DNA of 16,836 nt, taken from assembly GCF_044759095.2 (NCBI RefSeq), contig NZ_JBIYSM020000061.1, forward strand, positions 1 through 16,836. Direction: 5' to 3'. The notes under the pieces are model-generated. The model worked only from the letters and a program-made list of their open reading frames with translations. It ran no database searches and was not told where the DNA came from. Of the stretch, positions 6,129-13,141 are shown one piece after another. The stretch is from JBIYSM02 sp044759095 (GTDB lineage: Bacteria; Bacillota; Bacilli; Brevibacillales; Brevibacillaceae). The position numbers were made by a program, and so were the translations under genes. Each line of letters begins with the position of its first letter. Position 1 is the first letter of the stretch.

Positions 6129-6281
6129 TTAGCGCTGGCAGCTGCTGCAGTAAAACACCTTTCGCGAGGAGAGCTCGCCACAAGCGATGGGGCTGCCGCA
6201 GCGTCTGCAAGGCTCGTTGCCGCGGTCGTAGACCAGAAAGCGGTTTTCCAGCAGGAACATCAGCCATGCGAAAAACCCGTG
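6129..6281 (-). pseudogene. Fpg/Nei-type DNA glycosylase remnant (C-terminal zinc finger)
   Basis: On the - strand 50 codons lie between a TAG (6282-6284) and a TAA (6129-6131). They encode VYDRGNEPCRRCGSPI followed by SSRKVFYCSSCQR. The Cys-X2-Cys-X16-Cys-X2-Cys pattern, the preceding VYxRxxEPC and the final CQR are the signature of the C-terminal zinc finger of formamidopyrimidine-DNA glycosylase (MutM/Fpg) and Nei relatives. The catalytic N-terminal domain and helix-two-turn-helix are absent; the frame stops where the hairpin before the methyltransferase begins. No ribosome site precedes the only internal ATG (6260). It is best read as the stump of a deleted gene. Confidence 0.65.
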
Positions 6282-6313
6282 CTATGACGTTGCTGGCGCG
6301 GGTTGTGCTTTTT
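6274..6313. terminator. Hairpin with T-runs upstream of the RNA methyltransferase
   Basis: AACCCGTGC (6274-6282) pairs with GCGCGGGTT (6296-6304), 9 bp with one G-U and a 13-nt loop. Five T residues follow within 5 nt on the + strand (6309-6313), and A residues at 6271-6275 give T residues on the - strand. It may end the GNAT transcript on the + strand. Confidence 0.4.
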
Positions 6314-6388
6314 CTCTCAAAATACGGTACTATTACCAGAGAGGGCAAGGCGCAAGACCTGCCAAACAGCATGGACAGGAGAGTAACA

Positions 6389-7549
6389 ATGCAAAAAGTA
6401 GAGTTGATTGCAACGGCGACGTTCGGGCTGGAATCGGTCGTGGCCGACGAAGTAAGAGGACTTGGATATGAGGACGTAAAAGTGGACAACGGCAAGGTTA
6501 CGTTCACTGCCGACCTTTCCGCCATTCCGCGGGCAAATATGTGGTTGCGTACGGCTGACCGCGTACGTCTTAAAATAGGGGAGTTCCATGCCACCACGTT
6601 TGATGAACTGTTCGAAAAGACCAAGGCGCTTCCCTGGTCCGACTGGATTCCCGAAGACGCCGCGTTTCCCGTGGAAGGGAAGTCGGTCAAGTCGACGCTG
6701 TTCAGCGTGCCCGACTGCCAGGCCATCGTGAAGAAGGCCGTGGTGGAGAGTTTGAAAAAGACATACAAACGGGAGTGGTTTGACGAGCAGGGGCCGCTGT
6801 TCAAGATTGAGGTGGCGCTGTTGAAGGACGTGGCGACACTGACCATCGACACGTCGGGACCGGGTCTGCACAAACGGGGCTATCGCGGCTTGATCGGCAC
6901 AGCTCCTTTGAAGGAAACCATGGCGGCGGCGCTGATCTTGCTCTCCCGCTGGAAGCCGGATCGCATCTTCATGGATCCGTTTTGCGGTTCTGGGACGATT
7001 CCCATTGAAGCTGCCTTGATCGGGCAAAATATCGCGCCCGGGATGAACCGGGAGTTTGTATCGGAAAGCTGGCCGGTGATTCCGAAAGCGCTGTGGCGGG
7101 AAGCGCGGGCGGAGACCCACGATTTGGCCCAGTACGACCGCAAGCTGGAGATTATCGGTACGGACATTGACGACGAAGTGTTGAAGGTAGCCCGCCGCAA
7201 TGCTGCGGAAGCAGGTGTTGACGACCAGATTCACTTCCAGCGGATGGACGTACGCGATATACGGACGAAACGCAAATACGGATACCTGATCTGCAACCCG
7301 CCCTACGGCGAGCGGCTTGGAGACTGGAAACAGGTGACCCGCCTGTACCGCGAGATGGGACAAGTGTTCAGGTCGGAGCTGGATACCTGGTCGTACTACA
7401 TCATTACGTCGGACGAGGAGTTCGAACAGCACTTTGGGCGGCAAGCCACCAAGAAGCGCAAGCTGTACAACGGAAACATCAAAGTGGATTACTACCAGTA
7501 TTTCGGACCGAAGCCGCCGCGTCCTGCCGCACAGCCGGCAAGCGAATAG
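6389..7549 (+). CDS. ypsC: THUMP-domain class I SAM-dependent RNA methyltransferase (YpsC/RlmL N-domain type)
   Basis: The 386-residue protein should methylate a guanine N2 in 23S rRNA, as does the matching half of E. coli RlmL; the exact base is inferred from family. The N-terminal part (about 1-160) is the RNA-binding ferredoxin-like plus THUMP region. The methyltransferase follows: SAM-binding DPFCGSGTIPIEAA from about 196, acidic GTDIDDEVL, and the catalytic NPPYGERLG near 302-310. ATG at 6389 is preferred because AGGAG lies 7 nt before it; longer frames from 6266 run through the promoter region and the hairpin. The SLH protein gene follows after 27 bp, so co-transcription is possible though the functions are unrelated. 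Confidence 0.88.
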   Translation: MQKVELIATATFGLESVVADEVRGLGYEDVKVDNGKVTFTADLSAIPRANMWLRTADRVRLKIGEFHATTFDELFEKTKALPWSDWIPEDAAFPVEGKSVKSTLFSVPDCQAIVKKAVVESLKKTYKREWFDEQGPLFKIEVALLKDVATLTIDTSGPGLHKRGYRGLIGTAPLKETMAAALILLSRWKPDRIFMDPFCGSGTIPIEAALIGQNIAPGMNREFVSESWPVIPKALWREARAETHDLAQYDRKLEIIGTDIDDEVLKVARRNAAEAGVDDQIHFQRMDVRDIRTKRKYGYLICNPPYGERLGDWKQVTRLYREMGQVFRSELDTWSYYIITSDEEFEQHFGRQATKKRKLYNGNIKVDYYQYFGPKPPRPAAQPASE

Positions 7550-7576
7550 AGAGAAGGATGGAATAGGGGAGGAAAC

Positions 7577-10129
7577 ATGAGTACGCGAAGAAACCATGCT
7601 GTCGGGAAAATGGCTGCGGCCGGCCTGGCGTTGATGATGCTCATCGCACCGTTGACAACATGGGCGGCAGCTCCGATTCCCGCAGTTCAAACGATATCAA
7701 CCACGAAAGAACAACAGACGGCGTTTACGGATGTACAGACCAGCTACGCCAAACACGCTGTCAATCGCCTTGCCTCGCTAAATCTGATCAACGGACCGGG
7801 CGGCGACCGGTTTTACCCGCAGCAAGCCATTTCCCGGCAGGACATCGCGGTCCTGCTGGCCAAGGTAGCCGGTGTGCTGCCGCAGGAGCGTGAAACAGCG
7901 GCTTTTGCTGATGTGCCGGCGGATAGTCCGTACGCCCCTTATGTTCACGCATTGGCTGAAATCGGATTGATGAAAGGGCGGAACAAGGATACGTTGGGGG
8001 CCGCCGAACCGCTAACCCGGCAGGATTTGGCCGTGCTGCTGCAGCGACTGATGAAAATCAGCGGCAGCGAACCGCAGGACAAGGGCTCCACGATGTACGC
8101 GGACGAACAGGAAATAGCCGAGTACGCCAGAGAAGCCGTCCGGGATGTAACCGCCAAGCGGTGGATGCTGGGGGCAAGCGGCAAGTTTCACCCGCGGGCA
8201 AACGTTACTCGTGCCGATGCCGCAGTGATCGCGGAGCGGCTGCTGGATGACCGTTACATGCAGGCTCAGCGGGTTGACTTTGCCGTGAATGCCACCAAGC
8301 TCAGCCTCCTGGCCGGAACCAGTCAGCGGATTGAAGTAACCAGACCGAATGGCGAGGCGCTCCCGTTTACGCCGATCTTTGGCTTTGACCGGCCTGAGTT
8401 GGGGACAATCACACCGGACGGAACCTTTATCGCTGGACCCAACAACGGCACGGGGCAAATCACCGTCTCTGTCGGCTACCGGAAAATCACCATTCCGGTG
8501 GAAATTACGCCGAACGGCACTTTGGAAGGAAAAAACGAAGGCGAATCGACAACGACCGAGTCCAAACCGGTGGAGCAGGAAGGCTTGGTCAACCTCGCGC
8601 CGGACAGCTTCTACGCAGTGCGAACAACAGGACCGGCCGACTCGTATTTTCGCGAGCTGGAGAAAACATACCCCGGCCCGGTTGGCGGTCTGATCGTACC
8701 CTCGGATACCTGGACCGGCTACAGCCGACAATTCGGACGGGAAGTGACGCTTGCTTTACCGGCAAAGAAACAGTTGAGGCAAATATCGCTTACGTTTAAA
8801 CAGGACAAAAAACAGGGAATCATCCTGCCGGAAAACATGGAAGTGGAGCTGTCCCGTGACGGCAAGGCCTGGTTTTACGCGGGAGAAGCCACTCACAATG
8901 TGAAGCCTTCGGATGAGACGGCAATCGTGCGTACGCTGTCTGTCAGTCTGCCGTCCGTGGAAGCGCGCTATGTCCGCGTACGCTTTCCGGTAAAAGTCTT
9001 CGTCTTTGCGCGTCAGCTCCAGGTATGGGGATGGGAAGAACGGGAGGAAGCGGCGGCCCCTGTCCTGCTTGCGCCAATCACCCGTACGGGAGCGCTTGAG
9101 GACAAAAAAGCGGGAGACCGCATGGAAAATATGCTGCTGGCCTACTCCGGCGCCCATGGCGAGCGTGGCACCTGGACGCAGCAGGACTTCCTGCCGCTGG
9201 TAGGCTATATGAGCACAGACGACAAGGTGCTCGATCGCATGTTTGACACGATTTTGTTTCTCCCGTACCCCAACCTGGCCAGCACCAGGGACGGATGGAA
9301 GTATTACATGGACGATCTGTTCCGTCCCGGTCGGCAGTTGGATGCACTCAATGATGCGATGATGGAGTACAACAAGCGGAGAGGCACTCTTTACACATCG
9401 CCGCAGAGGGAAAACGTCGTGCTCGCCCTGCCGTATCCCGATCCCAAACAATCTTCCTTCGGCCAAATCCTGGAGGATCAGGATTCGCTCTCCTTCGAGG
9501 CGGCAAAAGTAGGGGAAGAGCGGGCATACGGCTACCGCAAACAGGCGCTGGAGTGGTATTTCCGCAACCTGCTGAAGCGATGGGGAGAAGCGGAATACCG
9601 TTATCTGCGATTGGAGGGGATCTACTGGTACCACGAGCTGATTGAGGATGCGGTACCGAGAGAGCGCCAGCTGATTCGGGAAACAGCAGAAATGGTGCAC
9701 AACGAAGCGCTTCGCTTCTACTGGATCCCCTACTTCGGCGCAACCGGTCTCGGCGAGTGGAAGGAACTCGGGTTCGACTACGCCTTCGTACAGCCCAACT
9801 TCTACAACGACAAGCCGATTCCGATTGATCGGATTGAGGCCGCACTGGCCGTGGCCAACAAGTACGGCATGGGAGTCGAGGTAGAAGGCGATGAGCGGAT
9901 GTACCGCGACCCCAAATTCTATCAGAACTATTACAACCAGCTGATCGCCGCGCACAAGCTGGGCATCGACAAGGAGAAAATTCACGCCTACTACTACGGA
10001 TCGAAAACGCTGCTGGAGGCCGTAACCAGCAAAGATCCGGTCTCTCGCGCCATCTATGACGACACCTACATGTGGATGCGCGGGCGGTTTTCCAAGGAGG
10101 AGTACCTCCTGCCGACTGTTCAGCCCTAG
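7577..10129 (+). CDS. Secreted SLH-anchored DUF4855 protein, putative glycosidase
   Basis: An 850-residue surface protein. Residues 1-32 form a Sec signal peptide (basic start, hydrophobic LALMMLIAPL, cut near WAAA). Three S-layer homology domains follow (about 50-99, 112-162, 175-224), which bind pyruvylated wall polymer. A Big-like beta domain (about 232-315) and an acidic linker lead to a discoidin-like beta region (about 335-490) and the DUF4855 domain (about 495-845). The latter reads like a TIM barrel, with Glu687 in YWYHE and Glu770 in VEVEGDE at strand ends, suggesting a carbohydrate-active enzyme; activity is inference. AGGGGAGG is just upstream of ATG 7577. A strong terminator follows. 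No key domain is missing. Confidence 0.88.
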   Translation: MSTRRNHAVGKMAAAGLALMMLIAPLTTWAAAPIPAVQTISTTKEQQTAFTDVQTSYAKHAVNRLASLNLINGPGGDRFYPQQAISRQDIAVLLAKVAGVLPQERETAAFADVPADSPYAPYVHALAEIGLMKGRNKDTLGAAEPLTRQDLAVLLQRLMKISGSEPQDKGSTMYADEQEIAEYAREAVRDVTAKRWMLGASGKFHPRANVTRADAAVIAERLLDDRYMQAQRVDFAVNATKLSLLAGTSQRIEVTRPNGEALPFTPIFGFDRPELGTITPDGTFIAGPNNGTGQITVSVGYRKITIPVEITPNGTLEGKNEGESTTTESKPVEQEGLVNLAPDSFYAVRTTGPADSYFRELEKTYPGPVGGLIVPSDTWTGYSRQFGREVTLALPAKKQLRQISLTFKQDKKQGIILPENMEVELSRDGKAWFYAGEATHNVKPSDETAIVRTLSVSLPSVEARYVRVRFPVKVFVFARQLQVWGWEEREEAAAPVLLAPITRTGALEDKKAGDRMENMLLAYSGAHGERGTWTQQDFLPLVGYMSTDDKVLDRMFDTILFLPYPNLASTRDGWKYYMDDLFRPGRQLDALNDAMMEYNKRRGTLYTSPQRENVVLALPYPDPKQSSFGQILEDQDSLSFEAAKVGEERAYGYRKQALEWYFRNLLKRWGEAEYRYLRLEGIYWYHELIEDAVPRERQLIRETAEMVHNEALRFYWIPYFGATGLGEWKELGFDYAFVQPNFYNDKPIPIDRIEAALAVANKYGMGVEVEGDERMYRDPKFYQNYYNQLIAAHKLGIDKEKIHAYYYGSKTLLEAVTSKDPVSRAIYDDTYMWMRGRFSKEEYLLPTVQP

Positions 10130-10144
10130 ATAAAAACGAACAGA

Positions 10145-10183
10145 AGCCTGTTTCCCCAAACGTGCGGGAGACAGGCTTTTTTT
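10145..10183 (+). terminator. Strong intrinsic terminator after the SLH protein gene
   Basis: AGCCTGTTTCCC (10145-10156) pairs with GGGAGACAGGCT (10166-10177), 12 bp with one G-U, followed by a run of T to 10183. It closes the methyltransferase/SLH transcription unit 15 bp after the stop codon. Confidence 0.92.
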
Positions 10184-10186
10184 GGT

Positions 10187-10254
10187 CCCACTCGGCTCAG
10201 CGATAGCTAACGCCGAGTGGGTTGAGGATAGCTAATGCCGGGTGGGTTTTCTTA
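10187..10254 (+). repeat. Modular hairpin repeat, copy 2, with duplicated right arm
   Basis: CCCACTCGGC (10187-10196) pairs perfectly with GCCGAGTGGG (10212-10221) around a loop holding CAGCGATAGCTAA. A second right arm, GCCGGGTGGG (10237-10246), preceded by GGATAGCTAATGC, can pair with the same left arm using one G-T, and is followed by TTTTCTTA. The right half has evidently been tandemly duplicated. It lies just after a normal terminator, between the convergent SLH and MFS genes, only 2 bp from the MFS stop codon. Confidence 0.75.
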
Positions 10255-10256
10255 GA

Positions 10257-11534
10257 TTAATGCGACTCAGCGGGCGTTTTGCGGACGGTACCCGGTTCCG
10301 GTTGGCCCGGAAGCATACGAAACATGTACACGTACAACAGAGCGCTGAGGAGCGAGCAGCCGAAAATGACGCCGAATACTCCTGTCGGCTGCATCCAGGC
10401 AGACAGGCCGATCGTCAGCGGAGCGATAAATCGTCCCACGGAAAATTGCAGCGAGGACGCCCCCATGTACTGGCCGCGTGCATCTTCGGGCGCGTATTTG
10501 CTGACGAAGCTCTGCACGACCGGCGTGCGGATCAATTCCCCCAGTGTCAGGATGCCGATACAGCCGAACAACAGCCAGATGTTGGCGGTAAAGCTCATCA
10601 AGAACATTCCCAAACCGAACAACAGCGAAGAGAAGATCAGCGAGTTGCGGTCGCTCCAGTTGGCGAACCACTTGGTCACAGGAAGAGTGAACAGCACAAC
10701 CAACAAGCCGTTTAACCCCACCATCCAGCCGAACGCTTCCGTGCCGCCGACGGAAAACGACCAGTCCTTCCAGGCCAAGAGCGGCTGGACGGGAACGTTT
10801 TCCTTGACGTAGACCGCCATGTACAGATCAAGCTGCATGAACACAATGGCGATCAAAACACCGGAAGCGATGTACATGGCAAAGATTTTGTCACGGAAAA
10901 TAACCTGGTAGCTTTGCCACTGTTCCTTCAGGCTGAAGGCAGCCTTCTGCCCGCGGCCGTTTTCCTTGGAGGAAGCAGGCCGAGTCTCTTTTAGCAGAAA
11001 GAAAAGCACGATTCCGTAGGCAAGCGTGACCAGTGTACAGGTGATCAACAGTTCCGGACGATGGTGCAGGAAAAAGAACGAACCAAGAACCGGGCCGCCG
11101 ACAACACCGATGTTCATCGCCGTGTAGAACGTGGCAAACACAATCCGCCGATCTTCCTCCGGCGTCAGGTCGGCGACCATCGCGGAGCTGGCCGGCCAGT
11201 AGATGGAGCCGCCGATCCCAATCCCGATAAACGCGATATAGTCTACCCAGGGAGATGAGGACGAGGCGAATAGGGCGAACATGGCGGTCTGAAGGAACGA
11301 CCCCAACAGCATGGTTGGACGTCGTCCCCAGCGATCGGACAGGAAGCCCCCCACGAGGCTGGCGAAAATGCCGAGCAGCGGCGGGACGGTGAGCAGGAGC
11401 CCGGCCGTTTCCTTGCCGAACGCATCGCTAAAATGGAGTGCCATAAAAGGAAAATACATCCAGAAGAGGGTGTGGAATATGGTTTCGCCGATCAGGCGTA
11501 CTTTCAGATTCAAGTCCCAGGAAAGCCATTGCAT
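10257..11534 (-). CDS. MFS transporter, probable drug efflux permease
   Basis: The 425-residue protein has about 12 hydrophobic segments of a major facilitator. Motif A between TM2 and TM3 is intact (GGFLSDRWGRRP, 62-73), and TM5 carries the GGPVLGSFFF motif C typical of drug:H+ antiporters, so export driven by the proton gradient is likely; substrate unknown. A long loop rich in charges (KEQWQSYQVIFRDK) divides the halves. ATG at 11534 is used: GGAGG lies 11 nt upstream, while the in-frame ATG 18 nt further upstream overlaps that ribosome site. No good promoter is seen between the start and the terminator at 11633-11662, so expression may depend on readthrough of that leader. Confidence 0.85.
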   Translation of the reverse strand: MQWLSWDLNLKVRLIGETIFHTLFWMYFPFMALHFSDAFGKETAGLLLTVPPLLGIFASLVGGFLSDRWGRRPTMLLGSFLQTAMFALFASSSSPWVDYIAFIGIGIGGSIYWPASSAMVADLTPEEDRRIVFATFYTAMNIGVVGGPVLGSFFFLHHRPELLITCTLVTLAYGIVLFFLLKETRPASSKENGRGQKAAFSLKEQWQSYQVIFRDKIFAMYIASGVLIAIVFMQLDLYMAVYVKENVPVQPLLAWKDWSFSVGGTEAFGWMVGLNGLLVVLFTLPVTKWFANWSDRNSLIFSSLLFGLGMFLMSFTANIWLLFGCIGILTLGELIRTPVVQSFVSKYAPEDARGQYMGASSLQFSVGRFIAPLTIGLSAWMQPTGVFGVIFGCSLLSALLYVYMFRMLPGQPEPGTVRKTPAESH

Positions 11535-11624
11535 ACAGGAATTATCCTCCATTCTGTACAGATGTCTCTCGGCTGCAGGGCCGGCGCCGGCTTCCCCTCG
11601 TTGCAAGCGGGTGCAGAGGTACAA

Positions 11625-11662
11625 CAAGAAAAGCGCAAACGGGAGAGGCCGCTTGCGCTTCG
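11625..11662 (-). terminator. Terminator/attenuator ahead of the MFS gene
   Basis: On the - strand AAGCGCAAGCG (11662-11652) pairs with CGTTTGCGCTT (11643-11633), 11 bp with one G-U, followed by TTCTTGTT. It lies about 100 bp before the transporter start and in the same direction. A nearby upstream AAAAGCG on the - strand could instead pair with the CGCTTTT of the 3' arm, which would be an antiterminator. The terminator form is seen; the switch is inferred. Confidence 0.65.
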
Positions 11663-11825
11663 GAACAATCGCTTTTGTGACAGCGAAATGGGTAATCAGG
11701 AAGGTGAAAAACCTGGTGCCAGTGCCGTTTTGGCACAGTGCCTACAAGGTTTCACCCTCCCGATCGCGCCGTCAAAAAACGGAAGCGGGTCTGGCATCCT
11801 GCAGCTTCTAGAGCAAGATAGGGTT

Positions 11826-11861
11826 GTAAGGGTGGGAGGAATCCACACCCTTACGGTGGAT
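11826..11861 (-). promoter_or_regulatory. Two mutually exclusive hairpins in the MFS leader
   Basis: On the - strand ATCCAC (11861-11856) can pair with GTGGAT (11846-11841), while the overlapping GTAAGGGTG (11854-11846) can pair perfectly with CACCCTTAC (11834-11826). Both cannot form together. They lie directly after a possible 9-codon leader peptide. A further imperfect hairpin of about 60 nt occupies 11701-11757. Alternatively this is the decayed end of a mobile element. Apart from these structures the 460-bp gap 11535-11996 holds no recognised gene. Confidence 0.4.
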
Positions 11862-11868
11862 CCCCCAT

Positions 11869-11898
11869 CTACTTCATAGAATCTACAGGAAACTTCAT
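11869..11898 (-). CDS. Possible leader peptide of the MFS transcript (9 codons)
   Basis: ATG at 11898-11896 follows GGGAG (11912-11908) with a 9-nt gap and opens a 9-codon frame, MKFPVDSMK, ending in TAG. Position fits a regulatory uORF: about 45 nt after the predicted transcription start and just before the alternative hairpins. In Bacillota several antibiotic-efflux genes are controlled by ribosome stalling on such frames. Such short frames also occur by chance, so confidence is low. Confidence 0.3.
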   Translation of the reverse strand: MKFPVDSMK

Positions 11899-11950
11899 GA
11901 ACCAACACTCCCGTTTTTCAAATTTGTTTGATGATAAACTCTTGTTGACT

Positions 11951-11980
11951 AGAATACTCCATGACAGACAAAATATGCAA
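11951..11980 (-). promoter_or_regulatory. Possible sigma-A promoter of the MFS leader
   Basis: On the - strand TTGCAT (11980-11975) and TATTCT (11956-11951) are 18 bp apart in an AT-rich stretch just after the selD stop codon. Transcription would begin near 11944 and give a roughly 410-nt leader to the MFS gene. Confidence 0.4.
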
Positions 11981-11996
11981 GAAAAATTTCGCAACA

Positions 11997-13049
11997 TTAC
12001 GGCAACACGACGATGTTCCCCGGATGATCGTCAACCACGTCGGCGATGATTCGGGCCCAGGTTATGCCTTTTGCGTGCAGATCGGCAAGAAGCTGTTCCC
12101 CTTTACTGGCCGGCAGGCTGATCAGCAGTCCCCCGGATGTGACGGCGTCGCACAGGATCAGACGATCGATTTCGTCCATGTCATCCGGGAAGTTGACGCG
12201 GTCGGACACCCAGCGGAAGTTGGACTTGCTGCCGCCAGGAATAATCCCCTGTTCAGCGAGATGGCGGGTACCCGGCAGAATCGGAACCTGGGAGTTGCGC
12301 AGGCGAATGCCGACCCGGCTGCCCTCCGCCATTTCCAGGGCGTGCCCCATCAGGCCGAATCCGGTGACATCGGTGCAGGCGTGGACCGGGTAGGCTTCCA
12401 TTGCTTCCGCGGCATATTTGTTTAACGTCGCCATGATCTCCATCACTTCTCTCGTCTGCACGTCAGAGAGGGCGTCCCGTTTGATTGCCGTAGTCTGGAT
12501 GCCGACGCCGATTGGTTTCGTTAGAATAAGCACATCGCCAGGCTTGGCTCCCGCATTGGTCAGTACGCGCGAAGGATGAACCGTCCCGGTGACGGACAAA
12601 CCGAACTTCGGTTCCGGGTCATCGATGGAGTGGCCGCCTACCAGTACGGCTCCTGCTTCTGCCACTTTGTCCGCAGCGCCGCGGAGGATTTCCGTCAAAA
12701 TGGCGGGGTCCAGCTTGCTGATGGGAAAGCCGACGATGTTCATCACGGTCAGCGGCTTTCCCCCCATGGCAAACACATCGCTGATCGCATTGGCGGCGGC
12801 AATTTGCCCAAACCAGTACGGGTCATCAACGATTGGGGTAAAAAAGTCCAGGGTCTGCACCAACGCGAGGTCTTCCGTTACCTGAAAGACGCCGGCATCG
12901 TCCGAAGTCTCCAGTCCGACCAGCAGCCGCGGGTCCCTTCCGGCGGGAGAAGGCAGATTTTTCAGCACGGCTGAAAGGGCGTCCGGACTGATTTTGCAGC
13001 CGCAGCCCCCTTTGGACGTAAGCGAGGTAAGTTTGATCGAAGCCGTCAT
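11997..13049 (-). CDS. selD: Selenide, water dikinase (selenophosphate synthase)
   Basis: The 350-residue enzyme makes selenophosphate from selenide and ATP, the selenium donor for 2-selenouridine and selenocysteine. The glycine-rich N-terminus contains GGCGCK with Cys16 in the place of the catalytic Sec/Cys and Lys19 as the essential lysine, so this is the cysteine form. ATP/metal motifs ETSDDAGVF (about 51-59), GGHSIDDPEPKFG and TDVTGFGLMGH are intact. ATG at 13049 is taken because AGGAGG precedes it by 7 nt; an in-frame GTG 18 nt upstream lacks this. It is divergent from mnmH, its user. No selA, selB or selC is in the window. Confidence 0.97.
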   Translation of the reverse strand: MTASIKLTSLTSKGGCGCKISPDALSAVLKNLPSPAGRDPRLLVGLETSDDAGVFQVTEDLALVQTLDFFTPIVDDPYWFGQIAAANAISDVFAMGGKPLTVMNIVGFPISKLDPAILTEILRGAADKVAEAGAVLVGGHSIDDPEPKFGLSVTGTVHPSRVLTNAGAKPGDVLILTKPIGVGIQTTAIKRDALSDVQTREVMEIMATLNKYAAEAMEAYPVHACTDVTGFGLMGHALEMAEGSRVGIRLRNSQVPILPGTRHLAEQGIIPGGSKSNFRWVSDRVNFPDDMDEIDRLILCDAVTSGGLLISLPASKGEQLLADLHAKGITWARIIADVVDDHPGNIVVLP

Positions 13050-13093
13050 GTTATGACCTCCTGACAAGTGAGGAATAATGGTAAGATACGATG

Positions 13094-13129
13094 TAGAGTG
13101 ATTCTATGACTCTAGCATACCAGATCGAA
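13094..13129 (-). promoter_or_regulatory. selD promoter with a hyphenated palindrome over the -10 box
   Basis: On the - strand TTCGAT (13129-13124) and TAGAAT (13106-13101) are spaced 17 bp, about 50 bp before the selD start. The -10 box lies at the centre of the perfect inverted repeat TAGAGT-N9-ACTCTA (13094-13114), a plausible operator. The same region must also hold the mnmH promoter (weak candidate: TAGCAT at 13113-13118 on the + strand), so one regulator could control both genes. Confidence 0.45.
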
Positions 13130-13141
13130 GGTGACTTGACA

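Noticed and set aside
6266..6388. N-terminal extension of the RNA methyltransferase by 41 residues
   Set aside because: It would be translated through a hairpin and the promoter region; ATG 6389 has AGGAG at the right distance and the family-typical N-terminus.
8756..10159. 467-codon - strand frame opposite the SLH-DUF4855 gene
   Set aside because: Antisense shadow of a well-supported gene; no ribosome site or domain seen.
11433..11879. A 148-codon + strand frame running from the MFS gene into the leader
   Set aside because: It begins antisense to the MFS coding region, has no ribosome site and shows no recognisable domain.
11696..11908. A 70-codon - strand frame starting at GTG 11908 in the MFS leader
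   Set aside because: The ribosome site abuts the GTG with no spacing, the composition is rich in Cys, Pro and Ser without any domain, and the region is better explained by hairpins.
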